Below the pieces are notes generated by a model. That model was not told the DNA's origin, searched no databases, and worked only from the letters and a program-made list of their open reading frames with translations. The position numbers and the translations under genes were made by a program. Of a stretch of DNA of 54,958 nucleotides, positions 8,469 through 16,259 are shown piece after piece; position 1 is the first letter of the stretch, and the number at the start of each line of letters is the position of its first letter. Source of the DNA: Bacteroidales bacterium. GTDB taxonomy: Bacteria; Bacteroidota; Bacteroidia; Bacteroidales; GWA2-32-17. The DNA is taken from the NCBI GenBank assembly GCA_013314715.1, contig JABUFC010000022.1:1-54958 (forward strand), read 5' to 3'.

Positions 8469-8500
8469 TTTGATTATTTCATTAATTTATTTTAACTTTG
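8469..8500 (+). promoter_or_regulatory. strong Bacteroidota-type promoter driving repeat copy 1 and the DUF4197 gene
   Basis: TTTG (8469-8472), a 20-nt spacer, then TAACTTTG (8493-8500): a complete match to both boxes at the best spacing. The expected start is about 8506, only a few nt before the repeat element begins at 8512. The whole element would thus form the 5' leader of the transcript. Confidence 0.7.
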
Positions 8501-8511
8501 GAAAAAAAAGC

Positions 8512-8640
8512 TATGAAATAGCCATGAGAATAAATTCACAGCAACCGAAAATGAAATTATCACTCACAAATAAGCCTTGCTCTTTATTCGAATGGCGTAT
8601 TCCATGTGACCTTAATTTAAAAATTAAAAAATAATTACAC
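8512..8640 (+). repeat. interspersed leader element, copy 1 (129 bp)
   Basis: Begins TATGAAATAGCCATGAGAA and ends at the last base before the ATG of the next gene. It is identical over 120 visible bases to copy 4 (54839-54958, minus) and differs at only a few positions from copy 3 (42034-42162). Copy 2 (12160-12312) shares both ends but has a different, 24-nt longer middle. The 3' end is very A/T-rich and contains the arms TTAATTT/AAATTAA (8612-8627). It carries the small ORF 8524-8634. Confidence 0.95.
8524..8634 (+). CDS. small ORF of leader element copy 1 (36 aa)
   Basis: The 36-residue product begins MRINSQQPKMKL, has LFEWRIPC in the middle and ends LNLKIKK. It contains many basic residues and two cysteines (C19, C28), with no signal peptide. 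The TAA stop is followed by exactly 6 nt (TTACAC) and then the ATG of the DUF4197 gene. This is a spacing suited to re-initiation or translational coupling. The same frame and spacing occur in all four copies, which is the main evidence that it is translated. I do not recognise the peptide. It could be a regulatory leader peptide, a functional micro-protein, or an ORF kept open only because the DNA is duplicated. Confidence 0.55.
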   Translation: MRINSQQPKMKLSLTNKPCSLFEWRIPCDLNLKIKK

Positions 8641-9357
8641 ATGAAAAAATTTGTATTTTATACATTACTAATTGGACTAATGGCAACTCTTTCATGTAAT
8701 AAAGAAGAAGGACTTTCAGAAGAAGAAATTATTCAAGGTTTAAAAGAAGCCTTAAAAGTTGGTACCGATACCTCGAGCACCAATTTACATAAAACCGATG
8801 GGTATTACGGCGATCTTGCAGTAAAAATTTTCTTGCCTCCCGATGCTCATGGAGTATTGGAACATCAAAACGATCCGTTACTACAAGCAGCCGGAATCGA
8901 TCAAAAAATAGAACAACTAATTTTATCATTGAATCGTTCTGCCGAAGATGCTGCCATCGAAGCCAAGCCCATTTTTGTTGATGCAATAACCACAATGAGC
9001 ATTAGCGATGCTTCCTCTATTTTGCATGGAACCGATTCGGCAGCTACTTTATATCTGAAAGCTAAGACACGTAGTCAGCTTTTTAGTGTTTTTATTCCAA
9101 AACTTCAGGTGTCTTTAAACAAACCATTAGTTGCCGGTATGACAGCTTATGAAGCTTGGGAACAATTAAAATCGGTTTACAACCCTTTGTGCAATCCTAT
9201 AACCGGATGGCAACCCATTACTAGTAACCTTGATACCTTTGCTACCAATAAAGGTTTAGACGGTCTGTTTATTAAAATTGCCGAACAAGAAAAACTTATC
9301 AGGCATAACGTCTCGTACCAAGTTAATGATATTTTAAGAAAAGTATTTGGAGAATAA
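8641..9357 (+). CDS. DUF4197 family lipoprotein
   Basis: A 238-aa protein with a lipoprotein-type N-terminus (MKKFVFYTLLIG, cysteine at residue 19 in TLSCNKEE, a loose Bacteroidota lipobox). The family pattern follows: GLKEALKVGT near residue 35, DGYYGDLAVKIFLPP near residue 55, and a C-terminus ending HNVSYQVNDILRKVFGE. DUF4197 proteins are envelope lipoproteins of unknown function. The start is fixed by leader element copy 1, whose ORF stops 6 nt upstream, and the promoter is at 8469-8500. The 67-nt gap to the acyltransferase gene has no terminator that I can see. Confidence 0.85.
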   Translation: MKKFVFYTLLIGLMATLSCNKEEGLSEEEIIQGLKEALKVGTDTSSTNLHKTDGYYGDLAVKIFLPPDAHGVLEHQNDPLLQAAGIDQKIEQLILSLNRSAEDAAIEAKPIFVDAITTMSISDASSILHGTDSAATLYLKAKTRSQLFSVFIPKLQVSLNKPLVAGMTAYEAWEQLKSVYNPLCNPITGWQPITSNLDTFATNKGLDGLFIKIAEQEKLIRHNVSYQVNDILRKVFGE

Positions 9358-9424
9358 TTTTCGTATTTATTACCATTTGTCTTTTCCGTTTTTTTCCTCT
9401 TATTTTGCAGAAACAATATAAACC

Positions 9425-10006
9425 ATGCAATTTTTTAATTGGTTAAAAGAAAAAATTTCGAACAGGCTATCGGTATTGTATAAACCTTTAATGCTTTCGA
9501 AATACAAACAAGGAAGTATAACACTAAAAAATGTTAGAATTAGTAATACTACTTATATCCATGCAAAAGAACATTTAGTTTTAGCCGATCATGTATTTAT
9601 TGGACATTACAATTTTATTGAAGCTAGTAACGGAATTGTTATAGAAGAGGGTTGTCAAATCACAAATTTTGTTAGTATTACAAGTCATTCGAGCCATATT
9701 TCTATTCGCTTATACGGTGATGAATATTCAAATTACAGTGATTTAAAAGGCTATATAAAAGGACCCGTTTATATTGGTAAATATTCTTATATAGGACCTC
9801 ATTCGGTTATTATGCCCCATACCAAAATAGGAAAGGGAAGCATCGTTGCAGCTTATAGCTATGTTAAGGGTGAGTTCCCTGATTTTTCTATTATTGCTGG
9901 TAATCCTGCAAAGGTTGTTGGTGATACACGTCAATTAGATGAAAATTATCTTAAAGAAAATCCAAATCTAAGAACCTTTTACAATAAATGGGCAAGTCAA
10001 AAATAG
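9425..10006 (+). CDS. hexapeptide-repeat acyltransferase (left-handed beta-helix)
   Basis: A 193-aa protein made mostly of hexapeptide repeats (for example IGHYNFIEAS, IGKYSYIGPHSVIMPHTKIGKGSIVAA), ending with the family signature IIAGNPAKVVGDTR near residue 160. Such enzymes transfer acetyl or similar groups to sugars. It opens the polysaccharide locus and overlaps the flippase gene by 19 nt, so it probably modifies a residue of the same glycan. The acceptor cannot be named. Confidence 0.85.
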   Translation: MQFFNWLKEKISNRLSVLYKPLMLSKYKQGSITLKNVRISNTTYIHAKEHLVLADHVFIGHYNFIEASNGIVIEEGCQITNFVSITSHSSHISIRLYGDEYSNYSDLKGYIKGPVYIGKYSYIGPHSVIMPHTKIGKGSIVAAYSYVKGEFPDFSIIAGNPAKVVGDTRQLDENYLKENPNLRTFYNKWASQK

Positions 10007-11271
10007 ATATTAAACAATACTCCAATTCACCTTTTATTAAAAGCGTTTTTACCATTTTTACAGGTGGAGCTTTTGCTCAAATCATACCTTTTCTTGTTGA
10101 ACCAATTCTTACCCGAATATATACACCAGACGAATTTGCTCTTTTTGCACAGTTTGTAAGTTTTACAACATTATTTACCATTATTGCTACAGCACGTTAC
10201 GAATTAGCTATTATGCTACCCAAAACAGATAGAAAATCAATTAATGTATTTGCTCTATCGCTTATCATTTCGATGATCGTTACCATCGTGTCTTTTATTA
10301 TTGTTTTATTATTTCGATTTCCCATTGCTCAATTTTTAAAAAACGAAAAATTATCTATTTTTCTTTGGCTCACTCCAATTGTAGTTTTGTTTGCCGGTTT
10401 GTATCAGTCGTTAAATTATTGGTCGCTTAGAAATAAACGTTTTGGGTTAATAAGCTTATCGCGTATTGCTCAAACCACAATCAATTCATTAGGTAACATT
10501 TTGTTAGGTTTTATTAAATGGGGAAGCAAGGGACTTATCGTTGCTTATATTTTAGGTCAATTTGCTGCTTTTTTTGCATTTATTGGTAAATTTTTCATAA
10601 CTGACAAAAGAACAACGAAACTTATCAATAGAAAAGAAATCAAAGAAATGGCTTCCCAGTATGCCGATTTTCCCAAAATAAATAGCTTGCATGCCTTTAC
10701 CGATATCCTTCAGCAAAGCCTAGTAATTTTCCTTTTAAGCTATTTTTTTACATCAGATGACGTTGGCTATTATTCTCGCACTTTTCGTTTATTAATAGCT
10801 CCGGTTTCGCTTATTGGCTCGTCGGTAGGTCAAGTCTTTTTTCAACGTGCTTCGAGTGAATTTGCTAAAGGCAACAATATTCGCCCTTTTGTAATTAAAA
10901 ATCTCAAAATGATGGTGTGGATTGCGATTCCTTTTTTTATAATGATTTTTGTTTTTGCACCGCAAGTTTTTGGTTGGTTTCTGGGAAAAGGATGGGAACA
11001 AGCTGGATATTATGCCCGTTATATCTCACTATGGTTAACGATGAGTATTTTAATTAGCCCAATTAGCACTATTCCATTAATTATAGGAAAGCAAAAGCAA
11101 GCATTCTTACTTAGTTTATTGGGTAATTCGCTAATTATTTTATCGGTATGGACAGGTGGCTTTTTTTATAGTGATATAAAAATCAGTTTAATGCTAATAA
11201 GCATTACTATGTTTTTATACTTTTCGTTTGTTTTGTATTGGTTTGTAAAAATTTCGGGGAGGCAACAATGA
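9988..11271 (+). CDS. polysaccharide flippase (Wzx-like, MOP superfamily)
   Basis: A 427-aa integral membrane protein with about 12 hydrophobic segments. The N-terminus has the family-like sequence FTGGAFAQIIPFLVEPILTRIYTPDEFALF, split over residues 16-45. Such proteins move lipid-linked oligosaccharide units across the inner membrane. It overlaps the acyltransferase gene before it and the glycosyltransferase after it (ATGA). No Wzy polymerase or initiating phosphosugar transferase is in the window, so the locus is incomplete here or the glycan is not polymerised. Confidence 0.88.
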   Translation: MGKSKIDIKQYSNSPFIKSVFTIFTGGAFAQIIPFLVEPILTRIYTPDEFALFAQFVSFTTLFTIIATARYELAIMLPKTDRKSINVFALSLIISMIVTIVSFIIVLLFRFPIAQFLKNEKLSIFLWLTPIVVLFAGLYQSLNYWSLRNKRFGLISLSRIAQTTINSLGNILLGFIKWGSKGLIVAYILGQFAAFFAFIGKFFITDKRTTKLINRKEIKEMASQYADFPKINSLHAFTDILQQSLVIFLLSYFFTSDDVGYYSRTFRLLIAPVSLIGSSVGQVFFQRASSEFAKGNNIRPFVIKNLKMMVWIAIPFFIMIFVFAPQVFGWFLGKGWEQAGYYARYISLWLTMSILISPISTIPLIIGKQKQAFLLSLLGNSLIILSVWTGGFFYSDIKISLMLISITMFLYFSFVLYWFVKISGRQQ

Positions 11272-12164
11272 AAAGAGTTTTAATGATAGGATTACCATAT
11301 TTTACAATTAATGTGAAGTCAAATTTATTTAAATTCGACACCAATCATCAATACATCGTATTAAATACCTATTACAAAATTTGGGATAAAATAAGGTATT
11401 TATTTTTGCTTCCTTTTTGCCAAACGGTTTATTCTATCAATGGCACCATTGATTATAGTTTTGCTCTTTCGTTAGCCATAAAATTAAAAAAGAAAGTGGT
11501 CATGCATTGGGTGGGCAGCGATATTATTGCCGCTCAAAAAGCCTATGCTGAAAATAAATACAAAAAAGCATTTATCGAAAAAGCAATACACCTAACCGAT
11601 ACGCCATGGTTTGTTGCAGAATTATCAAAAATTGGCATCAAAGCTAAATTTCAATCTTTAATTTTGTTTGAAAAAATGGAGCCATTTAAACCCTTTCCTT
11701 CTGTTTTTTCAGCATTAATTTATATTCCTCAAAACAATCAAGAGTTTTATGGCATTTATAAACTCAAAAATATTGTAAAGCAATTACCTTCTATTCAATT
11801 TGACGTTATTGGCACCGAAAAACCTATCATTGATATGCCTTCAAATGTAATATTTCATGGATGGGTTAACAATACAAAATCGTATATCCAAAATTCTTAT
11901 GTTTGTATGCGATTCCCTGAACACGACGGTCTCTCATTCTTTGTATTAGAAGCCCTGTCGCAACAGCGTTATGTTATTTATAATCAAAAACTTGATTATA
12001 CTTTATTGGCTCAAAATGAGAACGAAGTAGTAGATCGATTAAAACAATTAAAAGACTCTTTTGATTCGGGCAATTTAAAGCCCAATTTGGAGGCTGCTCG
12101 TTGGGTTGAGCATCATTTTTCGTCTGAGAATTTTATTAAACTGATCGATTATTTAACTGTATGA
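11268..12164 (+). CDS. GT-B glycosyltransferase, divergent
   Basis: A 298-aa protein starting MKRVLMIGLPYF. A mid-protein VVMHWVGSDIIAAQ (donor-side loop) and a C-terminal Rossmann half with VIFHGWV and FPEHDGLSFFVLEAL (about residues 190-235) point to a GT4-like enzyme. It is shorter than usual. Its ATG overlaps the flippase stop as ATGA, which is why I prefer 11268 over the in-frame ATG at 11238. Its own TGA stop (12162-12164) lies inside the first bases of leader element copy 2. Sugar and acceptor are unknown. Confidence 0.75.
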   Translation: MKRVLMIGLPYFTINVKSNLFKFDTNHQYIVLNTYYKIWDKIRYLFLLPFCQTVYSINGTIDYSFALSLAIKLKKKVVMHWVGSDIIAAQKAYAENKYKKAFIEKAIHLTDTPWFVAELSKIGIKAKFQSLILFEKMEPFKPFPSVFSALIYIPQNNQEFYGIYKLKNIVKQLPSIQFDVIGTEKPIIDMPSNVIFHGWVNNTKSYIQNSYVCMRFPEHDGLSFFVLEALSQQRYVIYNQKLDYTLLAQNENEVVDRLKQLKDSFDSGNLKPNLEAARWVEHHFSSENFIKLIDYLTV

Positions 12165-12312
12165 AATAGCCATGAGAACAAATTCACACCAACCAAAAAT
12201 TAAATTATTACACATAAACAAGCAATACTATTTGTTCGAATGCTGTATTCCATCTCATCATACTGACGAGACAAGTTCTACCCTTTATTTAAAAATTAAA
12301 AAATAATTACAG
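12160..12312 (+). repeat. interspersed leader element, copy 2 (153 bp, diverged middle)
   Basis: It has the same 5' end (TATGAAATAGCCATGAGAA) and the same A/T-rich 3' end as the other copies. The middle differs strongly and is 24 nt longer. It starts within the last codons of the preceding glycosyltransferase gene and ends at the ATG of the next one. The TTAATTT arm seen in other copies is changed to TTTATTT, so a conserved hairpin there is not supported. Confidence 0.9.
12172..12306 (+). CDS. small ORF of leader element copy 2 (44 aa)
   Basis: The 44-residue product begins MRTNSHQPKIKL, has LFECCIPS in the middle, then an insert of eight residues, and ends LYLKIKK. It aligns with the 36-aa product of the other copies. 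The frame is intact although the middle has many substitutions and a 24-nt length change. TAA is again followed by 6 nt (TTACAG) and the ATG of the next gene. This is the best single argument that the frame is under selection. Function unknown. Confidence 0.55.
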   Translation: MRTNSHQPKIKLLHINKQYYLFECCIPSHHTDETSSTLYLKIKK

Positions 12313-13521
12313 ATGAAAAAACAAGTCATAATCATATCGTCCTATTTTCCACCCATAATATCGGTTGCAAGCAATAGGCTACATGCATTTGCCAAGTATT
12401 TAGATAAAAATGAATTTGAAGTTAGTGTTATTTTTCCATACAACGGTGAAGTTAAGAAAAACGAGGATTCTATTCAATTATTCCCAATAAAAAACACAAG
12501 CTTTCTTAAATATTGTTCGTTCAATAAAAATACAAACTTTATTCTACACAAATCTAAAGCTTTATGGAACCGAATTTTAATACATTTAAATATAGCTCAA
12601 ACCGGCAATTTCGAGAAAAAAGCATATAAAAAAGCTTACGAACTCATTAAATTAGAAAATAACTTCATTGTTATTTCTTCATCGCCTTATTTTGAGAATC
12701 ACCTAATAGCTAAAAGGTTAAAAGACAAGTTCCCAAATGTTAAATGGATAGCCGATTTAAGAGACGCTTTAAGTAATAATCCTTATATACCTGATAATCA
12801 AACAAAAAAACATCACATTGTAGAAAAAATAATTCTTTCGCATGCCGATGCTATTACTACTGTTTCATTGCCCATAATTGAAGAATTACAAACAAAGAAT
12901 AGCAGAAATATTCCTATTATAGAAATCAGAAATGGATATGATTTTGAAGCTCGGTTAAAGTTTCATTACAATGATTGTTTTACCATGGTTTATGCAGGCA
13001 CTTTTTACGCAAACCGTACTCCAGAAACCTTTTTTGATGCATTAAAATCGTTAATAAAAGAACAGCAGATTACTGACGTTAGGCTTGTATTTTTAGGTAG
13101 CACATCAGGTATTAGAATACCCGATGAACTTTATCCTATTGTTGAACGATATGATAAAATTCCATACAACGAGGCCGTTAATATTATTCAAAATGCAGAT
13201 GCGTTGTTGCTAATACACCCACCCACAACATATAAAGGTGTTTATACCGGCAAGCTTTTCGATTATCTTGGAGCCATGCGTCCTATAATAGCGGTCGTTG
13301 ACAAAACCGATGTGGCAGCTCAACTTATTCAAGAATGCAATGCCGGATTTGTTGCCGATTTTAATAATATTGAAGCAATAAAACAAGCATTAATGAAAGC
13401 ATTTAATCTTTGGAAAAATCGACAAACGCTTAACTACAATCAAAGGCTTATTATGATGCATCATAGGGCTTATCAGGTGAAAATTTTAGAACATTTAATC
13501 AGACAGTTATACCGTGAATAA
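12313..13521 (+). CDS. GT4-like glycosyltransferase
   Basis: A 402-aa GT-B fold enzyme. The N-terminal half opens with IISSYFPPIISVASNRLHAF, typical of GT4 enzymes of polysaccharide loci, and holds WIADLRDALSNN near residue 150. The C-terminal donor-binding half has MVYAGTFYANRTPE near residue 225 and GVYTGKLFDYLGAMRPIIAV near residue 315. It is preceded by leader element copy 2 and followed by an 8-nt overlap with the next gene. It adds one sugar to the growing lipid-linked unit in the cytoplasm; donor not known. Confidence 0.87.
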   Translation: MKKQVIIISSYFPPIISVASNRLHAFAKYLDKNEFEVSVIFPYNGEVKKNEDSIQLFPIKNTSFLKYCSFNKNTNFILHKSKALWNRILIHLNIAQTGNFEKKAYKKAYELIKLENNFIVISSSPYFENHLIAKRLKDKFPNVKWIADLRDALSNNPYIPDNQTKKHHIVEKIILSHADAITTVSLPIIEELQTKNSRNIPIIEIRNGYDFEARLKFHYNDCFTMVYAGTFYANRTPETFFDALKSLIKEQQITDVRLVFLGSTSGIRIPDELYPIVERYDKIPYNEAVNIIQNADALLLIHPPTTYKGVYTGKLFDYLGAMRPIIAVVDKTDVAAQLIQECNAGFVADFNNIEAIKQALMKAFNLWKNRQTLNYNQRLIMMHHRAYQVKILEHLIRQLYRE

Positions 13522-14572
13522 CAAAGTGAGATATTTGCTAATGGGCAATGCCGAAAGCCCCCACCTGATAAAATGGGCGAGGGAATTGATTAAGCATGTA
13601 GATTTGTATGTGCTTTCTTTTCAGGGTATTGATCCTGTTTTTTATTCGTGGTTAGATAAAAATAAATGCATGAGCTTCGACCAAAAAATCAGTGTCGAAG
13701 GTGGTAATTTCCATTTAATAAAATTATTGCCCAAAATCAGGCGAATCATTAGACAAATAAAACCCAATTACATTAACGCTCATTATATCACAAGTTACGG
13801 TTTTTTAGCCGCTTTAGCAAAACCACAAGATTCAAAGCTCATACTTTCAGCATGGGGTAGTGATATTTTGGTAACTCCATTTGAATCAAATCTCAAGAAA
13901 AAAATAACACAATACAGTTTAAAAAAAGCCATTCTTATTACATCTGACTCGCAGTATATGAGCGAAAAAATAAAACTCCTTTACCCCAAAGCCAATATTT
14001 CTACTTTTCCATTTGGACTTGAAAAATTGCCGGAATGTAGTATTAAAGATAAAAATCCGTGGCTGTTTTTCTCAAACAGAGCTTTAACGCCCAATTATCG
14101 AATAGATTGGGTAATTGAGTTATTCAGTGAAATTTGCAAAACAACTCCAGAAGCACGACTTATTATTGCCAACGACGGTAGCGAAAAGGAGAACCTGATT
14201 CAAAAAGCTTTACAACTTGGAATTAAAGATAATATTGAGTGGGTAGGTTTTATCAATGCTGATAAACAAGCCGAAATATATAAAAAAGCCAGTTATTTTT
14301 TCTCACTTCCTATAAGCGATGCGACTTCTGTATCTCTTCTTGAAGCAATGGCTTATGGATGTGTTCCTATCGTTTCAGATATACCTGCTAATCGAGAGTG
14401 GATAATTCATTTAGAAAATGGTATCATATTAAAAGAAGATGCGAATATAGTTAATTTACTTAAACAAGTTAACTCTTCGCATCTCTTTAAACAGAATAGA
14501 ATTATTATAAACGAAAAAGCTATATTTCCTAAGTCAATTGAAGAGTTTATATTAAAATTAATAGAAGAATGA
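13514..14572 (+). CDS. GT4 family glycosyltransferase
   Basis: A 352-aa GT-B protein. It has INAHYITSYGFLAAL near residue 93, LSAWGSDILVTPF near residue 115, and a C-terminal glycosyltransferase group 1 core with EWVGFINADKQAEIYKKA and LLEAMAYGCVPIVSDIPANREWI near residue 275. The start is GTG at 13514, inside the end of the upstream gene (8-nt overlap). The first in-frame ATG is nine codons on and would cut the first beta-strand. It is linked to the next gene by ATGA. Confidence 0.87.
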   Translation: MNNKVRYLLMGNAESPHLIKWARELIKHVDLYVLSFQGIDPVFYSWLDKNKCMSFDQKISVEGGNFHLIKLLPKIRRIIRQIKPNYINAHYITSYGFLAALAKPQDSKLILSAWGSDILVTPFESNLKKKITQYSLKKAILITSDSQYMSEKIKLLYPKANISTFPFGLEKLPECSIKDKNPWLFFSNRALTPNYRIDWVIELFSEICKTTPEARLIIANDGSEKENLIQKALQLGIKDNIEWVGFINADKQAEIYKKASYFFSLPISDATSVSLLEAMAYGCVPIVSDIPANREWIIHLENGIILKEDANIVNLLKQVNSSHLFKQNRIIINEKAIFPKSIEEFILKLIEE

Positions 14573-15801
14573 AATCAAAAACTCTCATCATATTAACTCA
14601 ATATTTTCCACCCGAAGTAGGTGCACCACAAAATAGACTATACGAATTAGCAATACATTTACAAAGAGCAGGCTTAAATATTATTGTATTAACAGCTATG
14701 CCTAATTATCCTCAAATGAAAAAACATAAAGGGTATCGCTGGAAAATTTATAAAAAAGAAGAAATAAACGGATTGAAAGTGTATCGAAGTTGGATATTTG
14801 TTTCTTCGTCCAAATCTATTTTTGCAAGACTTTTAAACTATTTTTCATTTGTATTTTCGTCTATTTTTATAGGTTTGATAGTATTACCTAAAAGCGATTT
14901 TTTGATGGTTGAGTCACCACCACTGTTTTTAGGTATTTCGGCATATATTTTAAGTCGTTTCAAAAGAGCAAAAATGATTTTTAATGTGTCTGACTTATGG
15001 CCCGAAAGCGCCGAAAAACTTAAATTGGTTACAAATAAAACAATTCTTAAATATACCTATAAGTTAGAAGCTTTTTGTTACCAAAAAGCAGTTCTAGTAA
15101 GTGGACAAACACAAGGAATTTGTACAAATATCAATCTGCGTTTTCCTGAAAAAAAAACTTTTTGGCTTCCTAATGGTGCCGATCTATCGTTTTTTACCCC
15201 CCAAAACCAATATTCTTTTTACCTTAGAAAAAGTTTAAATTTTACACAAAACGATTTTATATGCCTTTATGCAGGTATTCACGGTCATGCTCAAGGACTC
15301 GAAACCGTTTTGAAAGCTGCAAAAAAATTACAACACATTGAAAATATTCGTTTTGTTTTTGTGGGTAGTGGTCCTGAAAAAAAGCATTTAATAGATATGG
15401 CTAAAGAAGAAAAAATTTTAAATACATATTTTATCGATACGGTTGATAAAAAAACAATGCCTGAAATTTTAGCTGATATCGATATTGCATTAGTACCATT
15501 GCGAAAATTAGAACTATTCGAAGGAGCAATACCTTCAAAAATTTTTGAAACGTTAGCGATGGAAAAACCTATTATTCTTGCTGTAGATGGCGAAGCCAGA
15601 AAACATTTTGTAGAAAAAGCCCAAGCTTGTTTTTATGTTGAGCCTGAAAATGATAATGATATGGCTGATAAAATACTATATGCCTATAATCACCGCGATG
15701 AAATTAAACAAATGGGAAAAAATGGCAGAGAATATGTTAACAATAATTTTAATCGTACTAAAATAGCCCAATCGTTTTACAATCAATTAACAGAATTATG
15801 A
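14569..15801 (+). CDS. GT4 family glycosyltransferase (WbuB-like)
   Basis: A 410-aa enzyme with the typical N-terminus ILTQYFPPEVGAPQNRLYEL, then TAMPNYPQMKKHKGYRWK, a membrane-associating hydrophobic stretch (about residues 85-110), and FNVSDLWPESAEKL near residue 140. The C-terminal core has LYAGIHGHAQGLETVLKAA and PSKIFETLAMEKPIIL. This layout is that of WbuB/WbpH-type transferases, which often add N-acetyl-fucosamine-like sugars; the exact sugar is not shown here. It overlaps both neighbours by ATGA. Confidence 0.88.
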   Translation: MKSKTLIILTQYFPPEVGAPQNRLYELAIHLQRAGLNIIVLTAMPNYPQMKKHKGYRWKIYKKEEINGLKVYRSWIFVSSSKSIFARLLNYFSFVFSSIFIGLIVLPKSDFLMVESPPLFLGISAYILSRFKRAKMIFNVSDLWPESAEKLKLVTNKTILKYTYKLEAFCYQKAVLVSGQTQGICTNINLRFPEKKTFWLPNGADLSFFTPQNQYSFYLRKSLNFTQNDFICLYAGIHGHAQGLETVLKAAKKLQHIENIRFVFVGSGPEKKHLIDMAKEEKILNTYFIDTVDKKTMPEILADIDIALVPLRKLELFEGAIPSKIFETLAMEKPIILAVDGEARKHFVEKAQACFYVEPENDNDMADKILYAYNHRDEIKQMGKNGREYVNNNFNRTKIAQSFYNQLTEL

Positions 15802-16259
15802 TCAAATATTTTTGTTTATTATTTTCTTTAAATATTATTTTTTCGTTAAACGCACAAGAACACATTTCGCCCGATTCTATAAAAAGAATGTACAAAAATG
15901 CTGATATAATTTTTACAGCCATCGTTATTTACGAAAATATTATTGGCAATACTACTGGCGAAGAAAAAATGATTGATTTTGACATTACCGAAATCCAAAA
16001 AGGTAAAGATTATAGCCGATTGATGGTTTATACCAACGACACCATGCAATTTGAGCAAGGAAAAGAATATTTGGTTTTTGCCCAAAAAGATAAAATTTCC
16101 AACCGTTACAATCTATTTTTTGCTGAACATGTTTGCAAGTCGTGTACTAACTACACCATCAAAAAAGTTTACGAAATAGTCGATAAAACACCCTTTAAAA
16201 CTATTAAAAAGCCACGCGATAAAACACCCTGGAACCAACGTGGGTGCGGATGTCATTAA
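15798..16259 (+). CDS. small secreted protein, possibly TIMP/NTR-like OB fold
   Basis: A 153-aa protein with a signal peptide ending LNAQ. The core pattern (ADIIFTAIVIYE, then FDITEIQKGK, then FEQGKEYLVFA) resembles the netrin/TIMP-like OB-fold domains seen in other Bacteroidota exported proteins. It has a CKSC pair near residue 115 and a C-terminal GCGCH, so metal binding or disulfides are possible. It overlaps the last glycosyltransferase gene by ATGA but need not belong to the glycan pathway. Its stop shares TTAA with the stop of the convergent methyltransferase gene. Confidence 0.6.
   Translation: MIKYFCLLFSLNIIFSLNAQEHISPDSIKRMYKNADIIFTAIVIYENIIGNTTGEEKMIDFDITEIQKGKDYSRLMVYTNDTMQFEQGKEYLVFAQKDKISNRYNLFFAEHVCKSCTNYTIKKVYEIVDKTPFKTIKKPRDKTPWNQRGCGCH

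Noticed and set aside
8512-8640. Leader element as an integron attC site or tyrosine-recombinase cassette boundary
   Set aside because: No RYYYAAC/GTTRRRY core pair, no long imperfect palindrome, and neighbouring genes are ordinary chromosomal genes in tight operons.
8512-8640. Leader element as an insertion-sequence remnant or MITE
   Set aside because: No terminal inverted repeats and no target-site duplication that I could find at the four copies; placement relative to start codons is too regular.
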